From: Arthrobacter_H sp030452125
GTDB lineage: Bacteria; Actinomycetota; Actinomycetes; Actinomycetales; Micrococcaceae
NCBI GenBank assembly: GCA_052379645.1
Contig: JBQSYU010000016.1
Length of the DNA stretch: 64,000 bases
Strand: one strand, 5' to 3'
Position numbers and translations under genes: made by a program. Under the pieces are notes generated by a model, which searched no databases, was not told where the DNA came from, and saw nothing but the letters and a program-made list of their open reading frames with translations. Positions 51,637-60,075 of the stretch are shown here, in pieces. The number at the start of each line of letters is the position of its first letter. The first letter of the stretch is position 1.

Positions 51637-52374
51637 ATGGAGGAACTCGCTACCGAGGTCCGGTTCCGCCGCACAGGCTCCGAAGATCTCGAAGTGACGA
51701 AACTCGCGCTGGTCGATGCTCATGAAGTGATCAGCGGCGATCCCATCCGTCTACCGCCCTCGCATAAGGGCCAACGAAATTTCCCCGGCTTGTTCTGGCT
51801 GGCCAAGACACAAAGAACAGTCGTTTACGAAAGCCTCCTTGAACGCGACCGCCTTTGGGCGGCTGATTTCGACCCGAACATCACAGCCGTCGCAACGCAA
51901 CCACTCCAATTGCAGGGAAAAGACGGCGCCCACCTGCGCCGGCACATCCCCGACATGCTCTTCAGCCACCGCGACGGCAATTTCACCCTTGTTGACGTGA
52001 AGCCCGCGGACAAGCTTGCCAACCAGAAGGTGCAGGAGCAGTTCGCATGGACCGGGCGCTTATGCCACGCGAAAGGGTGGACCTACGAGGTCTGGTCCGG
52101 CGGGGAACCGGCCTTCATGCGCAACCTGCGCTTCATCGCCGTCGGACGGCGGGCCCGCTTCCTGTACCCGGCGCTATTGGACGAATTGGAACCTCTCGGG
52201 CTGCCTGGAATGACGTTGGACCAGCTCGAACAGGCAGCTACCGAACTGGCGGATCCGAAGATGCTGCGGATGGCAGTGATGGCCATGCTCTGGTCCGGCA
52301 GGTGGCACGTCGATATGAACGTTCCCCTGTCTAGCCGGACAGTCCTTCTGGAAGCAGGGACGTCCCATGGATGA
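51637..52374 (+). CDS. tnsA: TnsA-like transposon endonuclease
   Basis: A 245-residue protein with the TnsA catalytic N-domain, a restriction-enzyme-like fold that cuts the 5' ends of Tn7-type elements. The E-D-x-x-K centre is readable: E65 in 'VYESLLERD', D106 in 'RHIPDMLF' and K122 in 'LVDVKP', close in spacing to E63/D114/K132 of E. coli TnsA. The C-terminal part ('LYPALLDELEPLGLPGMTLDQLEQA') is the winged-helix region that contacts TnsC. ATG 51637 is the first codon after the AT-rich edge. It is the first of four overlapping genes and overlaps tnsB by 8 nt. Confidence 0.88.
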   Translation: MEELATEVRFRRTGSEDLEVTKLALVDAHEVISGDPIRLPPSHKGQRNFPGLFWLAKTQRTVVYESLLERDRLWAADFDPNITAVATQPLQLQGKDGAHLRRHIPDMLFSHRDGNFTLVDVKPADKLANQKVQEQFAWTGRLCHAKGWTYEVWSGGEPAFMRNLRFIAVGRRARFLYPALLDELEPLGLPGMTLDQLEQAATELADPKMLRMAVMAMLWSGRWHVDMNVPLSSRTVLLEAGTSHG

Positions 52375-54382
52375 GGTATTGGACCTGAACGTAGGGAACT
52401 TCGTTTGGTTGGATGGCCAGCGGTGGAAAGTCACCGAATTCCAGGCAGACACCGTCCTGCTGTCATCTGGTGCGACGATGCGCCGGACCACCATCAATTC
52501 CCTCGTGGGGCGAGCAAGCAACATCGATCCACTCCCCCGCGATAAGGCGTCCGAACGAGACGGATTCAAGACCACAGACCGTGCCTTGTTGGACTCTCTC
52601 TCCAAGTCGCAGCTCGAAACCATAGCCAAGCGGGCCGAAGTCCTCGACGGCCTGTTCAAGGCAGGAATCGGCGACAAGCGGACCAAAGAACGCCACGAGA
52701 TCGCGGCACAAACCCTGGGTGTCGGCGTCAGCACCATCTATCGACTGAAGAAGCAGTACAAGGACCGAGGCCTGGCCGGGCTAGTCGACACGAGGCTCGC
52801 ACGGGAATCCCGGGACCTGTTGGACCCGGGATGGGAAGCGATCTGCCAAGAGGTCCTGGCCTCGTACCGGGATGCATCGAACCCCACCATCGGAACAGTC
52901 ATCTCAAAAACGAATCGTGCCTTCGCTGCAAGCTTTCCCGACCAGAAGCCGCCGTCCAGGTCCGTCGCGTATATCCGGGTGAAGCAGCTCGACAAGGGCC
53001 GGTACACGTTTGGTGCCGCGAAACAGCGCCGGTCAGTCGCCGGCCGCCCGGACGGTCCCTACGGGCGGCTGCAAGCTGACCGGCCCGGGCAGTTCATCGT
53101 CATGGACACCAACAGCCTGGACGTCTTTGCGATGGAACCCGTTTCCTGCCGCTGGGTCAACGTGGAACTCACCGTGGCAATGGATGTTCATTCCAGGGCG
53201 GTAACTGGGGTCACGCTGCGGCCCGTCGCCGCCCAATCGGTCGACGTCGCCTCCGTTCTTCACCAGACCGTCACACCGCAGAAGTGGGGTCCAGCCAAAA
53301 ATGCGCCCACAGGGCCCTATATCGGGATACCGGAGCAGGTTAGCGCGGAGGAAGGGAGCAAGGCCAGTCACGAGCTCCTTCCGGACAGCATCATCGTGGA
53401 CCATGGCAAGGCATACCTCTCACGTCACGTGCTCGCTGTCTGCGACCGGCTGGGAATCAATGTGCAACCTGCTCGCCCGATCCAACCCACGGACAAGGCC
53501 ATGATCGAGAGGTTTTTCCGCACCCTCCGGCAATCGCTCCTCGAACACCTGCCCGCCTACAAGGGACCGGATGTCTTCTCGCGGGGCAAGGACGTGGAGA
53601 AGTCGGCCTTCTTCTTCGTTTCCGAGCTCGAGCAGATAATCCGCGAATGGGTGGGCATTTACCACGAAACCCCCCACGATAGTTTGCGGGACCCCCACAT
53701 GCCCGACATCATGCTCACCCCAAACCAGATGTTCGAACGCGGCATTAGCCAATCAGGTGTCCTTCGCCTTCCCGCGAACGACGACGTGGTCATGGAATTC
53801 CTTGCAGTGGAGTGGCGACAGATTCATCACTATGGGGTCGAAGTCAACGGTAGACGGTACGACGGGGCAGGCATTTCGCCGTACCGTGGCCAAAAATCTG
53901 CGTACACCGGAAAGTTTCCCGGAAAATGGCCAATCTACGTCGACAGGGACGACGTCAGGTGGGTCCACTTTAAGGACCCCGCAGACGGGACGTGGCATAA
54001 GCTCGAATGGGAACACGCACACTTCCTGGATACCCCCTTCAGCGCCGAAGCAGCCGACTACACGAGGCGCCTCAGCATCAGCGAAAACAGGTTCCACGAC
54101 CCGCAATCCGCCGTTATTGCGCTGTTGGAGGACTGGCACGAGAACAAGGTCACCGACCGACGCGCCAGAAACATCGCCAAAAGGGTCAGCGCAACACGAG
54201 CGCACCCAGACGAGAGCAGCGACGGGGACACCGATCCACGTGATCTTGCATCCACCCCAGGAATCATCGACATGCTCACCCGCGCCAAAACCAAGAACGC
54301 CACCGGCACCCGCGACGACCTGGACGTCTTCGAAAACGACACCGGGCCCGAAAACGAAGGATTCGAGGTCTTCGACGAATGA
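52367..54382 (+). CDS. tnsB: TnsB-like DDE transposase
   Basis: The 671-residue transposase joins 3' ends to target DNA. The N-terminal half carries helix-turn-helix domains ('EIAAQTLGVGVSTIYRLKKQYKDRGLAGLVD'). The RNase H-like core shows the DDE set: D247 ('FIVMDTNSLDV'), D345 ('IIVDHGKAYLS') and E381 ('KAMIERFFRTLRQSLLEHLP'), with 35 residues between the last two. A mu-type C-terminal beta domain follows ('FLAVEWRQIHHYGVEVNGRRYDG'), and the acidic tail likely binds TnsC. ATG 52367 overlaps the tnsA end; the stop overlaps tnsC by ATGA. Confidence 0.93.
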   Translation: MDEVLDLNVGNFVWLDGQRWKVTEFQADTVLLSSGATMRRTTINSLVGRASNIDPLPRDKASERDGFKTTDRALLDSLSKSQLETIAKRAEVLDGLFKAGIGDKRTKERHEIAAQTLGVGVSTIYRLKKQYKDRGLAGLVDTRLARESRDLLDPGWEAICQEVLASYRDASNPTIGTVISKTNRAFAASFPDQKPPSRSVAYIRVKQLDKGRYTFGAAKQRRSVAGRPDGPYGRLQADRPGQFIVMDTNSLDVFAMEPVSCRWVNVELTVAMDVHSRAVTGVTLRPVAAQSVDVASVLHQTVTPQKWGPAKNAPTGPYIGIPEQVSAEEGSKASHELLPDSIIVDHGKAYLSRHVLAVCDRLGINVQPARPIQPTDKAMIERFFRTLRQSLLEHLPAYKGPDVFSRGKDVEKSAFFFVSELEQIIREWVGIYHETPHDSLRDPHMPDIMLTPNQMFERGISQSGVLRLPANDDVVMEFLAVEWRQIHHYGVEVNGRRYDGAGISPYRGQKSAYTGKFPGKWPIYVDRDDVRWVHFKDPADGTWHKLEWEHAHFLDTPFSAEAADYTRRLSISENRFHDPQSAVIALLEDWHENKVTDRRARNIAKRVSATRAHPDESSDGDTDPRDLASTPGIIDMLTRAKTKNATGTRDDLDVFENDTGPENEGFEVFDE

Positions 54383-55443
54383 GCAACCCCTACGCCGACT
54401 GGCTCAGGCAACACGGAACAAAGCACTTCAACCTGGGCACCAAGGCCGGGTGGATCGACTTCGTTAACACCGGGATCCGGCCGGACTTCCGGACCCTGAC
54501 CATGGACGAAATGCGCGGACTCGACCCCGAAACGCTAGAAGACTACAACCAGGCCAGAAACGTCTGGAACTCGAACCCCGCCACAGTCAAAACCCCGCAG
54601 CTGAAGAACGCCCACGACCTCATCGATCAAGTTATGGCCTCATCCCACCGGGACGGCAGTAGCGTCCGCGGAGCCGTCGCACTCGATGCCCTCCCCGGCT
54701 TGGGGAAAACCACCATCGCCAGCAGCTACGCCCGCCACTTCGACCAACAACAACGCCGACGGTACGGACACACAACCGCCGATGGAAACCCCCGGCTACC
54801 CGTAGCGTTCATCCCGCTCTCCGCTGGGATGACCCTGAAACAGCTGAACCAGAAAATCCTTCGCTTCTATGACCACCCGGCCGCCACCCGAACATCAAAG
54901 GCAGAACTCGGCACCCTGGCAATGGACTGCATCCACAGCACTGAAACGCGCCTTATCGTCCTGGACGACCTGCACTTCATCAACTTCAACCACCGCACCG
55001 GCGTGGAAGTCAGCAACCACCTCAAATGGTTGGCCAATGAATCTGCTGCCACGTTCATCCACGTGGGAGTCGGCCTCTCCCGCAAGAAATTCTTCGACGA
55101 AGGACTCGGCGGGGACCCGTCACTGTCGCAGACTTCCCGCCGAACCACTTCCTGCCCGGTAGCCCCGTTCACTCTTTCCACGGAATCCGGGAATCGGGCA
55201 TGGCAACGCCTACTCTCATCTTTCGAATCCCACTTGAAGCTAGCCAACAATACCGAGGGAACCCTGACCGGCCTCGGGGACTACCTCTTCGAACGCACCC
55301 AAGGCCACATCGCCTCCGTAACGAACCTGATGGACAGGGCCTGCGCGGCAGCCATCACAACCGGCACCGAAACGATCACCTACGACATAGTCAAGAAGGT
55401 GGTCATCGACAATGCTGCCGAAACCGCTTCCTCAAGGAGATGA
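54379..55443 (+). CDS. tnsC: TnsC/TniB-like AAA+ ATPase of the transposon
   Basis: The 354-residue regulator forms filaments on target DNA and links target selection to the transposase. Walker A 'ALPGLGKTTIASSYARHF' sits near residues 104-121 and Walker B 'RLIVLDDLHFINFNHRTG' near 191-208. The N-terminal 50 residues and the C-terminal winged-helix part ('TEGTLTGLGDYLFERTQGHIASVTNLMDRAC') fit TnsC/TniB proteins. It is shorter than E. coli TnsC (555), closer to TniB. It overlaps tnsB by 4 nt and tniQ by 32 nt. Confidence 0.9.
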   Translation: MSNPYADWLRQHGTKHFNLGTKAGWIDFVNTGIRPDFRTLTMDEMRGLDPETLEDYNQARNVWNSNPATVKTPQLKNAHDLIDQVMASSHRDGSSVRGAVALDALPGLGKTTIASSYARHFDQQQRRRYGHTTADGNPRLPVAFIPLSAGMTLKQLNQKILRFYDHPAATRTSKAELGTLAMDCIHSTETRLIVLDDLHFINFNHRTGVEVSNHLKWLANESAATFIHVGVGLSRKKFFDEGLGGDPSLSQTSRRTTSCPVAPFTLSTESGNRAWQRLLSSFESHLKLANNTEGTLTGLGDYLFERTQGHIASVTNLMDRACAAAITTGTETITYDIVKKVVIDNAAETASSRR

Positions 55444-57130
55444 ATCAGCACTCCCACGTAGGCGGCGCCTCGACGAACTCATACCTGTTGAGCACCGCAC
55501 CCGTTGGCCCATCCACGTCCCGCCGATGCCCAAGGAACCCATCCACAGTTGGGCCGCCCGCGCCAGTCACCGGTATGGGCTCACGCCACGCCAATTCCTT
55601 ACTGCCCTCGGTATCCCCAACGAGCAGACTTCCGCCCGTCTCCTGGCGCACGTGCCGGAACACTTAGCCAAGATTACGGCAGCTTTGGGAAGGATACCCA
55701 CCGGCTACCAGTTCCAGGACAACCGGTCCGTCGCCAAACCCTACATATCCGACGCACCTTCACAATACTGTCCTCGTTGCCTCGCTGAAACAGGCGCTTG
55801 GAGTACAGACTGGCAAACCGAATGGGCCCTCACCTGCCCCACACACCAAATCCTGCTCAACATCTCCTGCCCCGCCTGCGATTCCAGCCAATGGACCCCG
55901 TCCAGTTGGCTCAGCCGCACCGCGCTCCCCCACCGCTGCACCGAACGCACCCCCACAACACCGTCCACTACAGGGCGCAGCTCCGTTCGAGAATGGTGCA
56001 ATCAAGACCTCCGCGAAGCCTCCACACGGCCGGCCCCACCCGAACTCATCGAAGCCCAACAAACCCTCCACCAAGCACTCCGAGACCAAGCCGCGACCCC
56101 GGATGCCCTCCACCCCTTCGGTCCCTGGGAGTTCGTCACCGCCCACCAGAAAGCCCACGCCTTCAAAAAGCTCATCAGCTACACCGCCACACAACCCCCC
56201 GGACTCGGCGGACAAGTAGCCACCCTCCTTGAAGCCTGGAACGCTTACACCGAACTCTCTTCCACCCCCGGAACGGGCCCCAACCTCAAACGGCTCCTAG
56301 ACGATCCATCAAAGACCGGCCTCCTAGGCCCACCCAGAACCGCACAAGCATCCGCGCTCGGCCCCATCCTGACTGCAGTCGGCCTAAGACAGCACGGCCA
56401 CCTTTCCGCGAACAAGCAACTCGCATTCCGAACCGGCAGAAGCTGGCCGGCGCACCCCGCCGACTGGTCAACCAACTCGTCCCATCCGACGCAAAACGCT
56501 GAACAATTACTCCTCCCCGAGCACCAGACAAAACCCATATCGCCCCCCGCCGAATGGATCCCCCAAGTCCTCTGGCCCGGATTCAACACCAAAACCCCCA
56601 CTGACGACCCCGGGGAACGCGCAACCCAGTCAATGCTCCTCCTCCACCTCGGAAGAGCATCCCGTTGGAGCCACCTCGCCCTCGAACTCGGCCTACCCCG
56701 CCAACTCCAACACCAAGCCCGAACACACGTACAACACCTCGCAGCAACTAAATGGGCCGAACAGATAGCCTGCCTCGAACACCAATTCAACCGACTCCTC
56801 GACTCTCCACCACCCATCAACTACAGGATCCGCCGCGTCGTCGCCCACGACCCGGCCGACCTCCAAAGGGCCTTGCACCAGGCCACCAGAACCAATCCAG
56901 GCCCCGACCTGATCCGACACTTCTGGGAAGCCTTCACCGGCGGCGACATCTCCTTGGCACCACCACCACTCGGAATGGACCCCACATCCAGCCAATACGC
57001 CATATTCAAGACACAGCGGCCCACCGCACGCACCGAACACGAGAGCGACTTCACCAAAGCGTTGGGATTCCTCCAACACGAATACGGGATGGCCCCGGGA
57101 GAACCCCTGGTCTGGTCCCCACCCCCATGA
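55412..57130 (+). CDS. tniQ: TniQ/TnsD-type target-selection protein
   Basis: A 572-residue protein with an N-terminal TniQ domain: 'PMPKEPIHSWAARASHRYGLTPRQFLTALGIP', then a zinc ribbon 'YCPRCLAETGAWSTDWQ...LTCPTHQILLNISCPAC' (C-x2-C, C-x2-H, C-x2-C). The long C-terminal part, rich in Pro, Gln and Thr with helix-like segments ('LLLHLGRASRWSHLALELGLP'), resembles the DNA-reading end of TnsD. TniQ-domain proteins choose the insertion site, either a fixed chromosomal site or, in CRISPR-linked elements, one set by Cascade; no cas genes are here. ATG 55412 lies inside tnsC; no other start fits before ATG 55527. Confidence 0.86.
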   Translation: MLPKPLPQGDESALPRRRRLDELIPVEHRTRWPIHVPPMPKEPIHSWAARASHRYGLTPRQFLTALGIPNEQTSARLLAHVPEHLAKITAALGRIPTGYQFQDNRSVAKPYISDAPSQYCPRCLAETGAWSTDWQTEWALTCPTHQILLNISCPACDSSQWTPSSWLSRTALPHRCTERTPTTPSTTGRSSVREWCNQDLREASTRPAPPELIEAQQTLHQALRDQAATPDALHPFGPWEFVTAHQKAHAFKKLISYTATQPPGLGGQVATLLEAWNAYTELSSTPGTGPNLKRLLDDPSKTGLLGPPRTAQASALGPILTAVGLRQHGHLSANKQLAFRTGRSWPAHPADWSTNSSHPTQNAEQLLLPEHQTKPISPPAEWIPQVLWPGFNTKTPTDDPGERATQSMLLLHLGRASRWSHLALELGLPRQLQHQARTHVQHLAATKWAEQIACLEHQFNRLLDSPPPINYRIRRVVAHDPADLQRALHQATRTNPGPDLIRHFWEAFTGGDISLAPPPLGMDPTSSQYAIFKTQRPTARTEHESDFTKALGFLQHEYGMAPGEPLVWSPPP

Positions 57131-57163
57131 AAGGGACACTCCAAACGGGCAACTCGAGCACCA

Positions 57164-57511
57164 TTGCCCGCGGAGGCCCACCTCGGCAACATCTTCTGGT
57201 GGTCAGTTACATGGAGATCAGAACTCGTGCCCCGGTGGCCGGCGCACGACACAACCCACCCGATCTCCGACGTCACCGACGTGCTGCGACGGGACGGATG
57301 GGCCTACGAACCGTTGAGCTACACGACCACACGCCACCAACTCCTCGCCGCCCTATCTCACACATGCGGTCCCCTCACAGAGTTCGAAGACCTCACACGT
57401 ACAGTCCCGCAAAGCAACCTAAACACCCAGTGGCAGCTCCTTCCCGATGAGCACTGGACCGAGGCGTACGAACGGCTGGCCGGAGGCCCGCAAGGGCCGC
57501 TCCGCTCCTGA
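57164..57511 (+). CDS. Small protein after tniQ, unknown
   Basis: A 115-residue reading from TTG 57164: 'NIFWWSVTWRSELVPRWPAHD', 'VTDVLRRDGWAYEPLSYTTTRHQLLAALSHTCGPLTEFEDL', 'WQLLPDEHWTEAYERLAGG'. The middle part has a natural amino-acid mix and helices, unlike the shadow frames on the other strand. It lies 33 nt behind tniQ on the same strand and may be a fifth transposon gene. I do not recognise it; the start is weakly supported. Confidence 0.5.
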   Translation: MPAEAHLGNIFWWSVTWRSELVPRWPAHDTTHPISDVTDVLRRDGWAYEPLSYTTTRHQLLAALSHTCGPLTEFEDLTRTVPQSNLNTQWQLLPDEHWTEAYERLAGGPQGPLRS

Positions 57512-57839
57512 TAGACCTCCATGAAGGGGCGCGCCTTGTGAATAAGCAAAATTCCGACGCTAGCCCGGTATCTCAACAAGAGAGTCCACGCCCTTGTGTG
57601 CCATCTCTACGGAAGCTGATTCCAGCTTCCACGGCAGAAATCCTCCGGGCTCAAGTCCGCAAGTGGCCCGTTCATCGGACGAATCACCGGACAGGGTAAA
57701 AGGGATGATGATGGCCGCCGCTTCTCATGTGTGCTGGTCAGCCCGGTCGATGTCCGGTGGAGGACCGGCATACGGGCAGCGCTGTTGGGTAACGGGATCC
57801 GGAATAAGCTGAAGCCTGAGACAGTGACGTGGGATCTGA
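57512..57839. other. Intergenic region with hairpin and a gene remnant
   Basis: No complete gene is supported. A perfect 8-bp hairpin (57611-57618 / 57623-57630, loop ATTC) could be a terminator of the tns operon. A start-less open frame (57620-57853, listed separately) occupies the right half. Confidence 0.5.
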
Positions 57840-57853
57840 ATGTGGGGGAATGA
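57620..57853 (+). pseudogene. Start-less open frame, possible 3' remnant of a gene
   Basis: Reading 57620-57853 gives a natural-looking sequence with no stop ('GPFIGRITGQGKRDDDGRRF', 'SCVLVSPVDVRWRTGIRAAL', 'LKPETVTWDLNVGE') but no start codon before it; the frame is closed by TGA at 57617. This looks like the tail of a lost gene, or a gene whose start was cut off when the region was assembled. It overlaps the start of the next gene. Not identified. Confidence 0.3.
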
Positions 57854-58718
57854 TTTGAGCGACTATGGTGAGGACTATCTGCGGCGCCTACTCGATGCTG
57901 TTCAACGCTTCGAGGCGGTTTTCAATGCATGGATGGAAACGCAACAAGAATCTGATCATCTGTCTTCCCGCGGGCTTCTTCCAACCGTCTGGGTTAAGAA
58001 CGGAGTTGACTCTGCGCTGGTGCGCCGCCTCGAACTCGATGTGGCAGAGGCCGCCGGGCTGGCAGCACGCGGCGTCGCCGTTACTGGGGCGTACATTTCC
58101 GTCGCAGGGCTGGGTGTTATCGACCCGATTTCCAACTGGTCGTTCATGTCATCACCCAAGGCTCCGCTTGCACCGCGCGACATTCGAATGACAGCTGCAA
58201 ACGTCAAAGGCCGGTTGGAAGCCATGCTCATCGACGCGCAGAGCATCGCGGACTCTAGCCTGCCAAGCTTTTCCCCCGCGCAGCTGCACCCTGTGATCTG
58301 GTCGGGTGCAGCTGCGCACTGGACGGCGCACCAGTTCCGCGTCGCCGTCCGCGAAGCAGCTGAAGGGCTGACGGTCCATTGGAAGCAGAAGCTTGACCGC
58401 AACGACGTGGATGACACCGTGTTCTGGCAACAGACCCTGTCAGCGGGTGAGGCAGCCGATGGCCGTCCCAAGCTTACTTGGCCCGGTCCCGTCGACGACA
58501 AAACCGCCAAGAGCATGCGCGGCGGTCTTGAACCTCTCGCCAAAGCTTTAAACGCCCTGGCTACTGGCCTGAATCTGACTGTCCGAAACGTTACTACCCA
58601 CACTAGAGACGAGCTCACTGAGCAGCAAGCAATGGAGCGCCTTGCCGCGTACAGCTTCCTCGCCCATTTACTCGACCAGTGCCAGATAGACCGCTTCGAG
58701 AATGATCCCGCCCGGTGA
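57840..58718 (+). CDS. TIGR02391/Hypoth_Ymh-like protein, putative cargo gene
   Basis: A 292-residue protein. The stretch 'SFSPAQLHPVIWSGAAAHWTAHQFRVAVREAAEGLT' resembles the TIGR02391 (Hypoth_Ymh) domain, often found in mobile islands and beside defence genes. The first 130 residues ('DYLRRLLDAVQRFEAVFNAWME', 'LEAMLIDAQSIADSS') are helical and unassigned. A Ymh-type ending 'NVTTHTRDELTEQQAMERLAAYSFLAHLLDQC' supports the match. ATG 57840 is used; TTG 57855, with GGGGGA upstream, is an equal alternative. It probably has nothing to do with transposition itself; function unknown. Confidence 0.6.
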   Translation: MWGNDLSDYGEDYLRRLLDAVQRFEAVFNAWMETQQESDHLSSRGLLPTVWVKNGVDSALVRRLELDVAEAAGLAARGVAVTGAYISVAGLGVIDPISNWSFMSSPKAPLAPRDIRMTAANVKGRLEAMLIDAQSIADSSLPSFSPAQLHPVIWSGAAAHWTAHQFRVAVREAAEGLTVHWKQKLDRNDVDDTVFWQQTLSAGEAADGRPKLTWPGPVDDKTAKSMRGGLEPLAKALNALATGLNLTVRNVTTHTRDELTEQQAMERLAAYSFLAHLLDQCQIDRFENDPAR

Positions 58719-58863
58719 AGAATCGCCTTATGAAATGCCCGGAGATGTAGTCTCTGGTGCTCGACGCCCCCTCGTAGGCGGCCGTTCGAGATTCGGATGG
58801 AGCGATGCGTGACGCCCGAGAACGCATCCGGCGCAGTAGATCACCTCTTGGTGGCGTTCCTGG

Positions 58864-59658
58864 TCAGCGGCCTAGTTCTTCGGTGGTCATGACGTGGACT
58901 GACAGGCCCGTTTCATTTGGCCGGACATCAGGCTCGAGGTCCCATTCCGCCGTGTAGTCGCCTTGAAACTGAGGCCGATACGGAATTGGCTCAGCATCAA
59001 AGAGATGGCTCAGACGGCGCCCGAGTCTTTTTTCCGCGAGGTAGTAGCTTTGGGAGTCGGTGAAGTCAGCACTGGGGAAAGCTACCGGATCAATGACATC
59101 CATTCCCGTATAGGCGAAGGTCCCGTGGAGGAGCCCGAAGAGCAGCTCGTGGAGTTCGCCGCTCTTCCCTCGCGGACCGATGGCGCGTTCCCTGTCGCCG
59201 AGGGTCATGACGACGAGCACGCGTTTGCCGCGGAAAGGTCCCTGTTCGAACCTAAGCCGTTTCCCGGTGTCGGGGTTCTTGCCGAAGGCGAAGCCGCTGA
59301 TGAACACGCGATCGATCCAGCCCTTGAGTATCGCGGGCAGTCCGTACCACCACAGAGGGAATTGAACGACGATCGCATCTGCGGCCCGGATTTTCTCCTG
59401 CTCCGCCGATACGTCGTGGGGCAGCCGGCCTTCGAGGTAGGCCTGACGGGAGTCGGTGGTTGCGTTGAATCGAGTCCCAGGGGGAACGATGCCGTCGCCG
59501 GTCACAACGGGATTCCAGCCCATTTCGTAAAGGGGCGAGGTCACCACCTGGTGGTCCATACCAACTAGCTTGTCGATGCCCGCGGATCGGAGGGAACCGT
59601 TCAGCGAGTGGGGTTCGGGGAAAGCTCTGACCCAGAGAATTTTTCGCGAAGTTGTCAT
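58864..59658 (-). CDS. NAD(P)H-dependent flavodoxin-fold oxidoreductase (quinone reductase/KefF-like)
   Basis: A 264-residue protein of the NQO/MdaB flavodoxin-like family: 'LWVRAFPEPHSLNGSLRSAG', 'IRAADAIVVQFPLWWYGLPAILKGWIDRVFISGFAFG' (the hallmark P-x-W-W-x-x-P-A-x-x-K-G-W-x-D-R segment) and 'FRGKRVLVVMTLGDRERAIGPRG'. It should reduce quinones or electrophiles with FAD/FMN. ATG 59658 is chosen; a frame open to 59844 runs over the divergent regulator. It faces the HxlR gene over a 90-nt spacer, a common redox-stress pair. Confidence 0.87.
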   Translation of the reverse strand: MTTSRKILWVRAFPEPHSLNGSLRSAGIDKLVGMDHQVVTSPLYEMGWNPVVTGDGIVPPGTRFNATTDSRQAYLEGRLPHDVSAEQEKIRAADAIVVQFPLWWYGLPAILKGWIDRVFISGFAFGKNPDTGKRLRFEQGPFRGKRVLVVMTLGDRERAIGPRGKSGELHELLFGLLHGTFAYTGMDVIDPVAFPSADFTDSQSYYLAEKRLGRRLSHLFDAEPIPYRPQFQGDYTAEWDLEPDVRPNETGLSVHVMTTEELGR

Positions 59659-59666
59659 AGGTTCAT

Positions 59667-59676
59667 GATTGCAATC
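59667..59676. promoter_or_regulatory. Palindrome GATTGCAATC between the oxidoreductase and hxlR-type genes
   Basis: A perfect 10-bp dyad lies 8-17 nt upstream of the oxidoreductase start in the shared promoter spacer. It may be the HxlR operator. Confidence 0.4.
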
Positions 59677-59748
59677 TTGTGTCGACTTCGTAAGTAGGGT
59701 GATTTTTGGCTTATAGTGGCAGTTTGGAAAGTATTGGAGGTTGCTCGG

Positions 59749-60075
59749 ATGCGCGATCCTGTTCGAACTGCCATGGAGATATGCCCGGTCGAGGTCGCCA
59801 TCGCGGTTCTCGGTGGAACATGGAAAATGACCATTGTGAAGCATCTCTTGGAATCGACGCTTCGTTTCGGTCAGTTGCAGCGCCGGCTGAGCCCAGTGAG
59901 TACTCGGACACTGACCCGTCAGCTACGCGATCTGGAAGCCGACGGGATCATCCACCGTGAGGTGTTCGCTGAAGTGCCCCCACGCGTTGAATATTCGCTG
60001 ACTGAGCTCGGGCGCACCCTGGGTCCGATCGTGACCCAACTTGATCAATGGGGAGCTGGATACGCCCAGTCTTGA
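59749..60075 (+). CDS. HxlR-family transcriptional regulator
   Basis: A 108-residue winged-helix protein: 'CPVEVAIAVLGGTWKMTIVKHLLESTLRFGQLQRRLSPVSTRTLTRQLRDLEADGIIHREVFAEVPPRVEYSLTELG' carries every HxlR landmark (Cys before the GG-W-K, 'ISxRTL', 'PPRVEYSLT'). The single Cys near the N-terminus could sense electrophiles, as in YodB/QorR-type regulators. ATG 59749 has GGAGG 8 nt upstream, better than GTG 59716. It likely represses the divergent oxidoreductase gene. Confidence 0.9.
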   Translation: MRDPVRTAMEICPVEVAIAVLGGTWKMTIVKHLLESTLRFGQLQRRLSPVSTRTLTRQLRDLEADGIIHREVFAEVPPRVEYSLTELGRTLGPIVTQLDQWGAGYAQS

